A stretch of DNA of 41,821 nucleotides, taken from NCBI GenBank assembly GCA_002699145.1, contig PABK01000057.1, forward strand, positions 1 through 41,821, read 5' to 3'. The notes below the pieces were generated by a model that did not search any database, was not told the origin of the DNA, and saw only the letters and a program-made list of their open reading frames with translations. A program made the position numbers and the translations under genes. Source of the DNA: Halioglobus sp. Lineage in GTDB: Bacteria; Pseudomonadota; Gammaproteobacteria; Pseudomonadales; Halieaceae. Below are positions 22,356-32,870 of this stretch, piece by piece. Position 1 is the first letter of the stretch. The number at the start of each line of letters is the position of its first letter.

Positions 22356-24938
22356 ATAGAGCGAATTCCGGATACCACGAGATCCCAGCCGCCGTGCAAT
22401 AGTTGAGGCGGAGACTTTCCCTTCCTTAATGGAAATGGCGATTCGCAGCATATCCCGGTAATTGTCGCGGATGAGTTGGTAGTTGATGCCCTCCGAGAAC
22501 AGCTCATCAACATGCTTGTAGCGTATACGCCGGTCTGGCTTGAAGAAGAGCAGGGAGTTGATGTTGCTGATACGGGGCATCAATTTGATCCCCAGCAGGT
22601 GGGCGAGACCAAATACGATGGTGCTCTGCGCATGGGTATCCCCCTGAACTTTGTCAGGTTGGATATCTGATTCGTTCTCCATAATGGCGTCGAGCAGATG
22701 CATCGCCTCACGAACACCACAGGGAATGAAGCGGCTGAAGAGAGCGATGTATTTGTCGCTCACCAGGTAATAGCCAATGCCACCATAGGACGCATATCGG
22801 AGATGATATTCCGAGAGTAGATTCTGCTCATACATATCAAAGCGGGTGCCGTCTACCGAGGCATTCTCCCCGGTACCCCAATACTTCGGCAGGTCATACT
22901 CGTTGTAGGTATTGATGATTTTCTCGGTCGCCTTGGTCAGGTCTTTTTCGCGGACGTGGGATAGATTCAGGTAAGCAATCTGCTTCCGGGTCAGTGATTT
23001 GATGGAGCGGGCGGTCTGGGATGGTCCCAGGTTACAGCCGAAGCAAAGTAATGACGCCACCAGGCGCTTTTTGTAGTCCTTGACCTTCCTTTGGTGCCCG
23101 GAGAGTGGGCCGAATAGTTTTTCGATCTCCGTCCAGTCAACCGTCTCAATCAGCAGGTCAATGATGTCAATATCGGCGAGATTGTCTCGCAGGGCTTGAT
23201 CCACCTTCTTGGTATGGCGCTTGTCTTTCTCGGTTTTACGCTTTTTCAAGGAGATCGAGTCCCGATTCAGCACGACGAAATTGTCATCGGGAATCTTGTC
23301 ATCAACCGCTTGAGCCGTATCGGTAAACGTCCGCTTCAAATCGCGGACAAAGGTGGCGGGATCCTCACTGAGGCCAACTTCATCACAGAAATCTGAAACC
23401 AGTTCGTAGTATTCGTCCCAGGTTACAAGGTGCTGACGGTAGTCATCATACTTCGTGCTCTTTTGTACGAAGATGTCGCCCGACACAAAGCGCCGTGCGA
23501 TCTCGGTCATCACACTGAGCTCGAACATGCCGTGATGCATAAATCGATTGATACGATTTGGCTTTTGATCAGTGAACAACACCGTATTCCACTGATCGCT
23601 GATCCAGTCGATGGCCAGGGAACCATCGTTGTTATTTTCGTAGTCAACAGCGGATACGGCCAGTGATTTCATTTTCTCATTGCGATACCTGGCAACCGCA
23701 TTCAGGCATTTCAACAAGTTTCCGCCATGGGCTGTATGATCGATCTCAAGCAAATCGAGGCAGTCCAGTAGCGCCTTTCTCAGTGGCCGGGTATAGCGCC
23801 TGGGCAGGAACTGGTGGTAGTTATTGAAGCCGTGTAGCACGAGCCTGTTACAGCGAGCCTCGACTTCTGTAGGATTGTTGTCCAGCACAGTGGAAATGTT
23901 TGCCATGACTGTGGCCGGCTCTCCTTGTGTCGCCATCTCCACAGAAACGTCTCTCAGCATGCAGATTAGATCTTCGCTTTCCTGCGTGGAACCTTCCTGA
24001 AAACTCTTAAGATCTTTGCGCGCGTTGTTATGAACTTTCCGGATTTCACGAATGAAGAAATCAATCAGGAAGTCGGTACAGCAGTAGAGCTGTTCATTGA
24101 CCAGCAAGGCGAGCAGGGCTTTACGCTTTGTGGATTGCATTGCCTTCATTCTATCCGCGGTATAGGCCCTGGCTTCCAGGATAAACTGGGCCCGCTTTTC
24201 CTCGGGTATTTCAGGAAGTGGCCCGACTTTTTCATGCAGATCTTTGATCCATGCGGTATGTGCAGTGAAATCGGTCAGTCCCTGAACGCTGGGTTTCTTC
24301 GGTTCGCTCTTCAGAAGCTGCCAATGGGTGACCCCACTGTCCGTTTTCGCATGCAGCAGCGCTTCGAGAATTTCGTCGGTTTCCGCATCGATTACCTCGC
24401 TGATGGCGCGGAAGTATACTCTGTTGGCATGGGCTCGTGCGGTAAACGCGATGCGTTCCAGCGTTGAAAAAGCAGGCAGTTCAATCGAGTCCTTCACCAG
24501 GATCTCGAGCATGGCGTTGACGATGTCGACAACATTCTCTTTAGTTCTGGCAATGTCTTGTGCGAACGATTTGATCCAGGGACCCTGAACTTTAAGGGTG
24601 AAAGATTCGACGCCAGAGTACCCCCGGATGGCATCCTTGATCCGTTTAAGGGTAGCTTTGGGCACGGCAGGGAGGCGTTGGTAGTCTTCCTGGTGGAACC
24701 GGGTAAACCCGGCGACGTAGTTGATCACGGACACCGGAATGTCACCGGGTTTTGGAAAGTAGCCCAGCCGTTGAAAACACTTCAGGTAGACCAGGCAGGT
24801 CAGCGACTGCTCACCCTTGAATCGTCGCTTTCTAAGCCAGGCGATTTCTTCATCGATCGGCGTGTAGACGCGAGTTATCTCTTTCTGGGTCAGGTTGTAT
24901 TTGAGTCGAGGGTACGCAGTGTCGTGGATGGCAGCCAT
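22320..24938 (-). pseudogene. tnpA: Tn3-family transposase (TnpA) missing its C-terminus
   Basis: The frame has 872 codons, of which about 860 are transposase. The N-terminus (AIHDTAYPRLKYNLTQKEI, then YTPIDEEIAW) matches the DUF4158-type Tn3 transposases. The catalytic core shows the first Asp in ENASVDGTRFDMYEQN and the second in VQGDTHAQSTIVFGL. Family members have about 990-1000 residues with the catalytic Glu in the last quarter, after 'RLGSR-x-RNSL'. Here the frame switches to repeat-derived VPGTSPPEFT right after RNSLYG, so the Glu and the terminal domain are lost. It should be inactive. No resolvase gene or intact 38-bp terminal repeats were found. Confidence 0.88.
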
Positions 24939-25106
24939 AGTTCGCTCGCAAAAAGCGCGTGACTATGGCGAAAATTGAGAGGGGAGGGAAGGGGCAGCCT
25001 GAGGTGGTCAATATTTGACCGATTTGTGCTGTTTGGCGGCTTTTCTGAGTTTTGGCGTTTACAATGAAATCAGAGAGTTAAGGCACTTTCGTGGAACTTT
25101 TTACAT

Positions 25107-25345
25107 GAATCTTGGCCGGACCTCCAATCGGCTTCAACATACGCGGCGCCTATGATGCGGTGAGCACCAGCGGCGAGCCACTGGATGACTACGAGGTGCT
25201 GGACCTCAGCGCCGACTGGCGTGTCGTGCAGGGACTGCACCTGTTTGGCCGGGTAAAGAACCTGACTGACGAAGACTATGCTGAGGTAGCCGGTTTCAAC
25301 AGCGCCGGGGCAGCCGCTTACCTGGGCGCCCGCTACAGCTTCTGA
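25107..25345 (+). pseudogene. C-terminal end of a TonB-dependent receptor
   Basis: The last 78 codons read YEVLDLSADWRVVQGLHLFG, then RVKNLTDEDYAEVAGFNSAG and end GARYSF. These are the final beta-strands of a TonB-dependent outer-membrane receptor, including the 'V-NL-D--Y' box and the terminal aromatic residue after alternating hydrophobics. A stop lies just before 25107 and the plug and barrel are absent, so the transposon debris on the left has destroyed the gene. This marks the left edge of the catabolic segment. Confidence 0.8.
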
Positions 25346-25363
25346 CAGCGGGTCAGCGGCAAG

Positions 25364-25383
25364 GCCTGGCGGTGTCGCCGGGC
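25364..25383. terminator. candidate bidirectional hairpin between convergent genes
   Basis: GCCTGGCG-GTGT-CGCCGGGC forms an eight-base stem with one G-T pair between the TonB-receptor remnant and the sulfatase, which converge. There is no clear U-tract, so terminator activity is uncertain. Confidence 0.35.
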
Positions 25384-25399
25384 TTCGCACTTGCAGGAG

Positions 25400-27055
25400 T
25401 CAATAGGCTGGAATGCGACCGGTAATCGGGCACGGGGGCTGTGCTGTAAGGGTTTCACGCAGAGTTTCCCCTGGCGGTGGGCAGTCGTAGATGATGCGCC
25501 CGTTTTCCCCATGCAGAAAATCCATTGCCCGCAATGACGCCTCCGACGGGGGGGCTCCGGTGGTGGGCGCTTCCTGCAGTTCTGACAGTGGAATGGGATA
25601 GGTCGCCCAATCCAGTGGCGCGCGCCATCCGGGTGGTGGCGCGATGTGGCCACGTATGCCGTTGACAGGATGCAGCGACCGCCAATGCTGTATCTGCTTG
25701 CCCAATCGGGCGACTATTTCCGGATGCCGGTCTGCCAGGTTGTTGTACTCATTGGGATCCTCGCCAACCCTGAACAGGTAGTTCCTGACCTCGGTCGCCA
25801 ATTGGCCCTGTTCTATCTCCTGGACAAGTTTCCATTCATCGTTAAAGGCCGTCAGGTTGAAATGGCCGTAGATGGGTATTTCCGAGGCAAAGTACAGGTA
25901 GTCTTCACGGGCTTGTGTCTCGCCCTCGCTAATAGCGGGCCACATGGAACGGCCATCCAGCGGACGCCGGTTTCCTGCAGCGATACCGGCGGCCTCCGCC
26001 AGGGTCGGGAAGACGTCCATTACCGACATGATCTGGTCCAGTTTGCTGCCGGCAGGAATCCGTCCGGGCCAACGTAACAGCGAGATGACGCGAATTCCGC
26101 CCTCGAAAGTTTCACCCTTGCCGCCGCGCAGGGGCGCGTTGTCAGCCCCGCCAACCGAGTAGGCCGCGCCGCCATTGTCGCTCATGAATAGCACGATGGT
26201 ATTGTCGGCTAAACCCTCCCGATCCAGGGTCTGAAGTACCTGACCGATGGCCTGGTCCATGGCATCGACCACAGCAGCGTACATGGGACGGGCACTGGGT
26301 TCGCCCCGTTTCCTGGCCATTTCGCGGGTGGCATCGGTTGTTCCGGACCGGGCCGGGGCCAGGTCCGTATTAATGTCTTTGTATTTCTGCTGCAGTTCCT
26401 CCGGTGCGTCCAGTGGGGTATGGGGCGCGAGAAAAGGCATATAGACGAAGAACGGCTTTTGTTTGTCTCGCTCGCGGATATAACGGGATACCTCATTGGC
26501 GAGCAGGAAGGTTTCGTAGCCATCATCGTCAATGGAGACACCGTTGCGCTGAAAATCCTTACCGCCCTGGTTGGAAAATGGCGGGTAGAAACCGACTTCC
26601 GTATGCAAGTGCCCGTAGAAGTGTTCAAAGCCACGCTCGTTGGGGTGATAGGTCTGCTGCGCGTGGCCCAGGTGCCACTTGCCGACCATGGCCGTCTGGT
26701 AGCCCGCTGCCCTGAAGCTCTGGGGCATGAAGTGCTCATCCGGATGCACACCGTTGGTGTCCCAGGGCATGATCACGCCGTAAGCGACGCCCAGTCGCAT
26801 GGGATCGCGCCCGGTCATCAATGCCGCTCGAGTCGGCGAGCATATCGGCGTGGTGTAGAAGCGGTCCAGTTGCATGCCTTCCCTGGCGAGCAGGTCCAGG
26901 CTAGGGGTGTCGATGTCCCCGCCGTGATAACCCACATCGTTCCAGCCCAAATCATCAGCGACGATCACAATGACGTTGGGCCGCTCTTCAGCTGCCAGCG
27001 GCCAGCAGAGGAGGGCACTGATGAGCACAAGTCCATACACGGCGTTTTTATACAT
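25400..27055 (-). CDS. exported arylsulfatase-family enzyme
   Basis: The protein has 551 residues with a signal peptide (YGLVLISALLCWPLAAEE, cleavage after LAA). The sulfatase core follows: NVIVIVADDLGWNDVGYHG near 27-45, supplying the metal-binding Asp pair. The formylglycine motif CSPTRAALMTGR starts at Cys72, VGKWHLGH is near 125, and FMSDNGG is the second metal site. Type I sulfatases need the Cys converted to formylglycine by a maturase not encoded here. The substrate is a sulfate ester, possibly an aryl or polysaccharide sulfate. Proximity to aromatic catabolism makes an aryl sulfate attractive but unproven. GGAG lies nine bases before the ATG. Confidence 0.88.
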   Translation of the reverse strand: MYKNAVYGLVLISALLCWPLAAEERPNVIVIVADDLGWNDVGYHGGDIDTPSLDLLAREGMQLDRFYTTPICSPTRAALMTGRDPMRLGVAYGVIMPWDTNGVHPDEHFMPQSFRAAGYQTAMVGKWHLGHAQQTYHPNERGFEHFYGHLHTEVGFYPPFSNQGGKDFQRNGVSIDDDGYETFLLANEVSRYIRERDKQKPFFVYMPFLAPHTPLDAPEELQQKYKDINTDLAPARSGTTDATREMARKRGEPSARPMYAAVVDAMDQAIGQVLQTLDREGLADNTIVLFMSDNGGAAYSVGGADNAPLRGGKGETFEGGIRVISLLRWPGRIPAGSKLDQIMSVMDVFPTLAEAAGIAAGNRRPLDGRSMWPAISEGETQAREDYLYFASEIPIYGHFNLTAFNDEWKLVQEIEQGQLATEVRNYLFRVGEDPNEYNNLADRHPEIVARLGKQIQHWRSLHPVNGIRGHIAPPPGWRAPLDWATYPIPLSELQEAPTTGAPPSEASLRAMDFLHGENGRIIYDCPPPGETLRETLTAQPPCPITGRIPAY

Positions 27056-27240
27056 GGTGCGTTACTCCACAATTGTGTCCGGGGATAGCAGCCCCGCTGC
27101 GGAGACAAGAATACAGCAGCCCCGCCGCCACCCCGGTTCAATCTCTCAAACGATTGCCGCTATTCCGGAGCGAGGTACCAGAGATCAGCACAGTCCAGGC
27201 GAGAGTTTCGGTAACGGGACTGAGGGCGCCCACCTGGCGA

Positions 27241-28122
27241 TCAAAGCTGTTTTTCCCGGCGATAATTACCGGGAGACTGCCCCTCGAGCTTTTTGAACAC
27301 TCTGGAGAAATAGGCGGGATCCTTGTATCCCAGGAAGTAGGCTATCTGGTCCAGGGGCTGTTGGGTGTAAACCAGGCGCCTTTTCGCCTCGGCGATAACC
27401 CTGGCGACAATGATGCCTTTTGCGTTGCTACCAAATCGCTCCTGGCACATCCTGTTCAGGGTGGATGTCGAAATATTGAGTGCTTTTGCATAATCGGCCA
27501 CCTGCCAGTGCTCCCTGAAGTGTTTTTCGATAAGCCTGCGAAAGGCATCAAAGGTCCTCAGGTTTGCCGGGGCCGCCGCGGTGTCCATGACCTGGTAATC
27601 GAGCTGTCGCTTGACGGTGATCAGCAGCAGGTTGACCAGCAGCAGCAGGGAAGTGAACTTGGCATCGTTAGCCGCGCTGAATTCATAACGCATAAGTGCA
27701 AGATACTGCTGTAGTTGTCGGCGTTGATCACCTTCTTTTTCCAGGTCGATCACTGCCGCGTTTTCGAACACCGGGCGCAGGTAGTCGGCATCCTGCAACT
27801 GACGTATTGAGCTGAGTGTGTCCTCCGAGAGCGTCACCACAACGCCCTCGCTGTCGGGTTTAAAGCTGAAGCCGTGAACCACGCCGAGGGGGATGGTAAC
27901 CAGGCTCCAGCCGTCGATATTGTGGCGCTTGTCATCCAGCTGTACGGCAGCTTCACCGTCGAATATGCACAGGATCTGGAAAAGATTGCCGTGTCGATGC
28001 GGTTTTATGACCCAGTTCTGGCCCCTGCTGCGCTCCTCGATCTCCTCTATATGAATACCGATGGCCGCGGCCGAGTGTCGGGATTCGCCATAAAGGCCGT
28101 AATTGGGTATGTACTGTTGCAT
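27241..28122 (-). CDS. AraC-family regulator, probable pobA activator
   Basis: The protein has 293 residues from the ATG at 28122, preceded by GAGGTGA at eight bases. A GTG twelve bases upstream lacks spacing for a binding site. The N-terminal cupin-like ligand domain includes KPHRHGNLFQILCIFDGEAA and IPLGVVHGFSF. The C-terminal double helix-turn-helix includes WQVADYAKALNISTSTLNRM and DQIAYFLGYKDPAYFSRVFK, the AraC signature. It is divergent from pobA across 150 bp, the same arrangement as AraC-type PobC/PobR regulators that activate pobA with 4-hydroxybenzoate. The effector is inferred from this context. Confidence 0.85.
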   Translation of the reverse strand: MQQYIPNYGLYGESRHSAAAIGIHIEEIEERSRGQNWVIKPHRHGNLFQILCIFDGEAAVQLDDKRHNIDGWSLVTIPLGVVHGFSFKPDSEGVVVTLSEDTLSSIRQLQDADYLRPVFENAAVIDLEKEGDQRRQLQQYLALMRYEFSAANDAKFTSLLLLVNLLLITVKRQLDYQVMDTAAAPANLRTFDAFRRLIEKHFREHWQVADYAKALNISTSTLNRMCQERFGSNAKGIIVARVIAEAKRRLVYTQQPLDQIAYFLGYKDPAYFSRVFKKLEGQSPGNYRREKQL

Positions 28123-28257
28123 TGTGCCAGTCACCTCGGCCGAGTCGCTACAGTTTGCTGCTATATGCCCGAAAAGTACAAGAATATGAAGCGTTAGTGA
28201 ATGGTATCAACAGTGTCGCGGGCAGAAAATGTCCCACTCTGGACATCACCATCATAA

Positions 28258-29481
<1,224 letters not shown>

Positions 29482-29496
29482 TGTCGCCACTCGGGA

Positions 29497-29518
29497 GCAG
29501 CTATCAGTTGATGGCTGC
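29497..29518 (+). terminator. hairpin after pobA
   Basis: GCAGCTATC-AGTT-GATGGCTGC forms a nine-pair stem (one G-U) 16 bases after the pobA stop. No U-run follows, so it may be a weak terminator or an mRNA-stabilising structure before the small gene at 29577. Confidence 0.4.
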
Positions 29519-29576
29519 GGAATCTTCACTGACGGTGTTTCCCGGTGTTATGTGACATCCCGGTTCAGGAGGCAAT

Positions 29577-29741
29577 ATGAAAGCTAAAACCCTGTGTGAT
29601 ATCCCCGGCAAGGTGTTCAAGGAGGATCCAGAGGCGGTAAAGAGCCTGGTGCGGGATGCGCAATTTATCTGCAGGAAATGTTTTCGTTCGGCAAACAGGA
29701 AAAAGCACCTGTGCAAGGCGGAAAAATTGTTGGATGCCTGA
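29577..29741 (+). CDS. small Cys-rich, probably zinc-binding protein (54 aa)
   Basis: MKAKTLCDIPGKVFKEDP opens the protein. The C-terminal half contains Cys32-x-x-Cys35 and His44-x-Cys46 (FICRKCFRS, then KHLCKAEKLLDA), a compact zinc-finger-like set. AGGAGG lies five bases before the ATG, one of the best ribosome binding sites in the window, so I consider it real. I recall similar short 'LCDIP-K...FICRKC...LC' proteins in marine gammaproteobacteria with no assigned function. It lies between pobA and the convergent LysR gene. Confidence 0.7.
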   Translation: MKAKTLCDIPGKVFKEDPEAVKSLVRDAQFICRKCFRSANRKKHLCKAEKLLDA

Positions 29742-29768
29742 ACCCAGGCGTACTTGATCAGCTGTCAT

Positions 29769-30959
29769 TCAGCACTCCTGTTGCAACCGTTGCAGAAACT
29801 GTCGTTGCACCAGAGTCGGTTTCCAGCCTTTACGTTGGGTAATACCAATTTTTCGCCCGGTATTCCTGAGCTGGGTGCTGCTCACCGCCAGCAGGCCGAA
29901 TCCCACATCCGTGTCTACCTGTCGGGCTGAGAGCAGGGCAGCGCGATCGCTCTCCATCAACATGCCCCGGGTTGCTACCAGTGAGCTGCACTCGATGACG
30001 TGCTCCGGGGGCGACAGCCCGCTGTTCTCGAAAAACTGCACAAACGCTTCCCTGGCCGGGGTGTCCTCTCGCGGGGCTATCCAGTCGAGGCGACGCAGTT
30101 CCTGGGGGCTGAGGGTTTTCTGCTGTGCCAGCGGATGGCCGGGACGGAAAACAATGCTGAGAGGGTCCTCAAACAACAGTATCTGTTCAATTTCCGGGCT
30201 GGGGGCCGGGTCCCTCAGTGCACCAACGATAACATCCAGCCGCCCATGGAGCAGGGCGTGCAGCTGTTCATCGTAGGGGCCATCGATGATGCTGACCCTT
30301 GCCTCCGGGAAGTCTGCGAGCAACTTGACCACTGCGCGCGGTACCATGCGGGTCCTTGCCAGTGGCAGGCTGCCGATACGCAGCCGCCCGGTGATCCGGC
30401 CACGGTGTTCCTCGACTTCGTCGATGCCCTGGGCCAGCTCGGCAAAAAACAGGGAGATATAACGGGCCAGGTGTCGCGCGTACCAGGAGGGTTCAACCCC
30501 GGCCGGGGACTTGCTGAACAGGGTTTGCCCGCAGACGCTTTCCGCCTCCTGGGCCGCCCGGTGCACCGTGGGTTGGGACAGCTGCAGTCGTCTGGCGGCC
30601 AGGGTATAACTCCTCTCGTCAACCACGGTCATCACTGAGCGGAGTTGGCTGACAGTGAGGGAACGGTATAGCGGCATTGCCCCGCCATTCGCCTTCCGGC
30701 CCAGTAGTTGGTCCATTCGCGCCAGAAAACCAATAGCCGAATTTGCCCGCTGCAAAAATATCTCGCCGGTTTCCGTTGGTGCCAGCCCTTCATGGGAGCG
30801 GTCGAAGAGCTTGAATCCCAGCTCTTCCTCCAGTTTGCCAATACCCTGTGTGATCGCCGATTGTGACAGGTGGACGGCGCGGGTGGCACGGCTGATAGAG
30901 CCCAGACGACGGATTTCGAGGGCGGCGGCCAGATGGCGCAAATTGATCCTCAAGGACAT
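29769..30959 (-). CDS. LysR-type regulator with two N-terminal DNA-binding domains
   Basis: The protein has 396 residues from the ATG at 30959, preceded by AGGGGG. An upstream ATG at 30983 has no such site. Residues about 1-75 form a full LysR winged helix (LGSISRATRAVHLSQSAITQ, then KLEEELGFKLFDRSHEGLAP). A second one follows at about 100-180 (LTVSQLRSVMTVVDERSYTL, then AARRLQLSQPTVHRAAQEAE). The effector-binding domain covers about 185-390. Ordinary LysR proteins have one such domain and about 300 residues. It is divergent from the lig operon and is its likely regulator, perhaps responding to protocatechuate or a pathway intermediate. Confidence 0.9.
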   Translation of the reverse strand: MSLRINLRHLAAALEIRRLGSISRATRAVHLSQSAITQGIGKLEEELGFKLFDRSHEGLAPTETGEIFLQRANSAIGFLARMDQLLGRKANGGAMPLYRSLTVSQLRSVMTVVDERSYTLAARRLQLSQPTVHRAAQEAESVCGQTLFSKSPAGVEPSWYARHLARYISLFFAELAQGIDEVEEHRGRITGRLRIGSLPLARTRMVPRAVVKLLADFPEARVSIIDGPYDEQLHALLHGRLDVIVGALRDPAPSPEIEQILLFEDPLSIVFRPGHPLAQQKTLSPQELRRLDWIAPREDTPAREAFVQFFENSGLSPPEHVIECSSLVATRGMLMESDRAALLSARQVDTDVGFGLLAVSSTQLRNTGRKIGITQRKGWKPTLVQRQFLQRLQQEC

Positions 30960-30982
30960 GAAAAACCCCCTGTAAAAAATCA

Positions 30983-31012
30983 ACTATAGTAAATTCTAAT
31001 ACCCTCCGGCAA
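30983..31012 (-). promoter_or_regulatory. candidate promoter of the LysR-type gene
   Basis: On the minus strand TTGCCG (31012-31007) and TATAGT (30988-30983) are spaced 18 bases, about 24 bases before the start codon. The intergenic region to the lig operon is about 120 bp and should also hold the regulator's binding sites, including CCAGG-ACAG-CCTGG at 31025-31038. Confidence 0.4.
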
Positions 31013-31082
31013 CATTTGAACATCCCAGGACAGCCTGGAGCTTGTATGCTTTGCAAATAAGTCATTACCCAGGGAAGCAAGC

Positions 31083-31772
31083 ATGCCCGTATGCGTGACC
31101 GATATCGAGCGAGTACCGGAGGACATCGTCACCCTGTACAGCGGCGCAGAATCTGCCACCGTTCATGAAGCCCAGGGCCGCAAGGGGCTGCTGGCGAGCC
31201 ATATGCGGCCGATATACCGGCCGGCAGCCATCGCTGGTACGGCGGTAACCTGCGAGGTCGCACCCAATGACAACTGGATGCTGCATGTGGCAGTGGAGCA
31301 GTGCCGACCCGGCGACATTCTCGTGGTCACCCCCACCAGCCCCTGCACCGACGGCTTCTTCGGCGACCTGCTGGCAACCTCACTCAAGGCACGCGGTGTG
31401 CTCGGCCTGGTCATCGATGCCGGGGTGCGGGACATAGCGACCCTCACCGAGATGCAATTTCCGGTCTGGTCTCGGGCAGTGCACGGCCAGGGCTGTGTCA
31501 AGGAAACGGTCTGTAACGTGAATGTACCGATAGTGTGTGCCGGTGCCCTGGTGAACCCCGGTGACCTGCTCGTTGCGGATGACGATGGCGTCGTGGTGGT
31601 ACGCCGGGAAGAGGCAGGTGACGTCCAGGTCAAGATGGCCCAGCGACTGGCCAATGAAGAGGCCAAGCGGGAGCGTCTAGCCAATGGCGAACTCGGCCTT
31701 GATATTTACAATATGCGCGAGCGCCTGGCGGAAAAAGGCCTGCGTTACGTGAAGACATTGCAGGACATCTGA
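31083..31772 (+). CDS. ligK: 4-carboxy-4-hydroxy-2-oxoadipate aldolase
   Basis: The protein has 229 residues of the RraA-like/HMG-CHA aldolase family. It shows [20 protein letters not shown] followed by GVRD (Arg116, Asp117), the divalent-metal and oxalate-binding motif, and a C-terminal helix typical of the aldolases but not of RraA. It cleaves CHA to pyruvate and oxaloacetate, the last step of the protocatechuate 4,5-pathway. It is the first gene of the operon. AGGGAAG precedes the ATG and the next gene begins three bases after its stop. Confidence 0.9.
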   Translation: MPVCVTDIERVPEDIVTLYSGAESATVHEAQGRKGLLASHMRPIYRPAAIAGTAVTCEVAPNDNWMLHVAVEQCRPGDILVVTPTSPCTDGFFGDLLATSLKARGVLGLVIDAGVRDIATLTEMQFPVWSRAVHGQGCVKETVCNVNVPIVCAGALVNPGDLLVADDDGVVVVRREEAGDVQVKMAQRLANEEAKRERLANGELGLDIYNMRERLAEKGLRYVKTLQDI

Positions 31773-31775
31773 TCA

Positions 31776-32870
31776 ATGCAAGCGGCGATCCCCTGTATGG
31801 TCATGCGAGGAGGTACGTCCAAGGGACTGTACTTCCTCGCCTCTGACCTCCCGGCAGGGGAGGAGGAGCGCAATCGTATACTGCTGGCCGCGATGGGATC
31901 ACCCGATGCCAGGCAGATCGATGGCATGGGTGGCGCACACCCGCTGACCAGCAAGGTGGCTGTGGTTAGCACCTCGCAGGATCCCGACAGTGATGTGGAC
32001 TACCTCTTCCTGCAGGTCGTTGTCGACAGGGCCGAGGTATCAGATGCGCAGAACTGCGGCAATATTCTCGCCGGAGTCGGTCCCTTTGCCATAGAGCGTG
32101 GCCTGGTATCAGCTGATGATGAGCTGACCGACGTGCGTATCCGCATGCTCAATACCGGCGCCCGTGCCATCGCCCGGGTGATGACGCCCGGCGGTCAGGT
32201 GGAGTACCAGGGGAGTGCGCGCATCGATGGCGTACCCGGTACCGCCGCGCCGGTGCCGATCGACTTTCTCGATATCGCCGGTGCCAGTTGTGGTGCCCTG
32301 CTGCCTACAGGCAAGGTCATCGACATCGTGAACGGTGTCGAGGTGACCTGCATCGATAACGGCATGCCGGTGGTACTGATGAGGGCCACGGACTTTGGCC
32401 TTGACGGTGCCGAGGCCCCCGGAGAACTCGAAACCAATGAATCGCTGAAGCAGCAGCTGGAGTCCATCAGGCTGGAAGTCGGGCCGATGATGGGCCTGGG
32501 TGACGTCAGTAACAAGACTGTACCCAAAATGTGTCTGGTGTCTCCGCCATGTGACGGCGGCGCGATCAATACTCGCACCTTCATCCCCCATCGGGTGCAC
32601 GAAGCAATCGGTGTGCTGGGTTCGGTGAGCGTGGCAACGGCCTGCGTCATGCCGGGCTCCATCGCCTGGCAGGTAGCCGGGGAGCAAACCGGAAGCGGGC
32701 AGCTTACGCTGGAAGTTGAGCATCCAACCGGATTTTTCACCGTTGAGATGACGGTCGAACAATCATCCGGGACAGGGGGCGTGGCAGTAAAGCGGGCTGC
32801 GCTGCTGCGCACGGCGAGATTGCTGATGCGTGGTGAGGTGCTGGTGCCGGCGGAGGCCCCGCAATCATGA
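31776..32870 (+). CDS. ligU: 4-oxalomesaconate tautomerase (PrpF family)
   Basis: The protein has 364 residues. The PrpF-type start IPCMVMRGGTSKGLYFLASD, later DGMGGAHPLTSKVAVV, then AEVSDAQNCGNILAGVGPFA and GVLGSVSVATACVMPGSIAW, fit the family of the LigU/GalD isomerases. They catalyse an allylic isomerisation of 4-oxalomesaconate that prepares it for LigJ. Methylaconitate isomerase PrpF is the alternative family function, but the lig context decides. Its stop overlaps the next start (ATGA at 32867-32870). Confidence 0.88.
   Translation: MQAAIPCMVMRGGTSKGLYFLASDLPAGEEERNRILLAAMGSPDARQIDGMGGAHPLTSKVAVVSTSQDPDSDVDYLFLQVVVDRAEVSDAQNCGNILAGVGPFAIERGLVSADDELTDVRIRMLNTGARAIARVMTPGGQVEYQGSARIDGVPGTAAPVPIDFLDIAGASCGALLPTGKVIDIVNGVEVTCIDNGMPVVLMRATDFGLDGAEAPGELETNESLKQQLESIRLEVGPMMGLGDVSNKTVPKMCLVSPPCDGGAINTRTFIPHRVHEAIGVLGSVSVATACVMPGSIAWQVAGEQTGSGQLTLEVEHPTGFFTVEMTVEQSSGTGGVAVKRAALLRTARLLMRGEVLVPAEAPQS

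Noticed and set aside
22146-22406. 86-codon plus-strand frame containing GVPGTSPP
   Set aside because: It is a translation of the REP-like repeat; the repeat, not selection for protein, creates the open frame.
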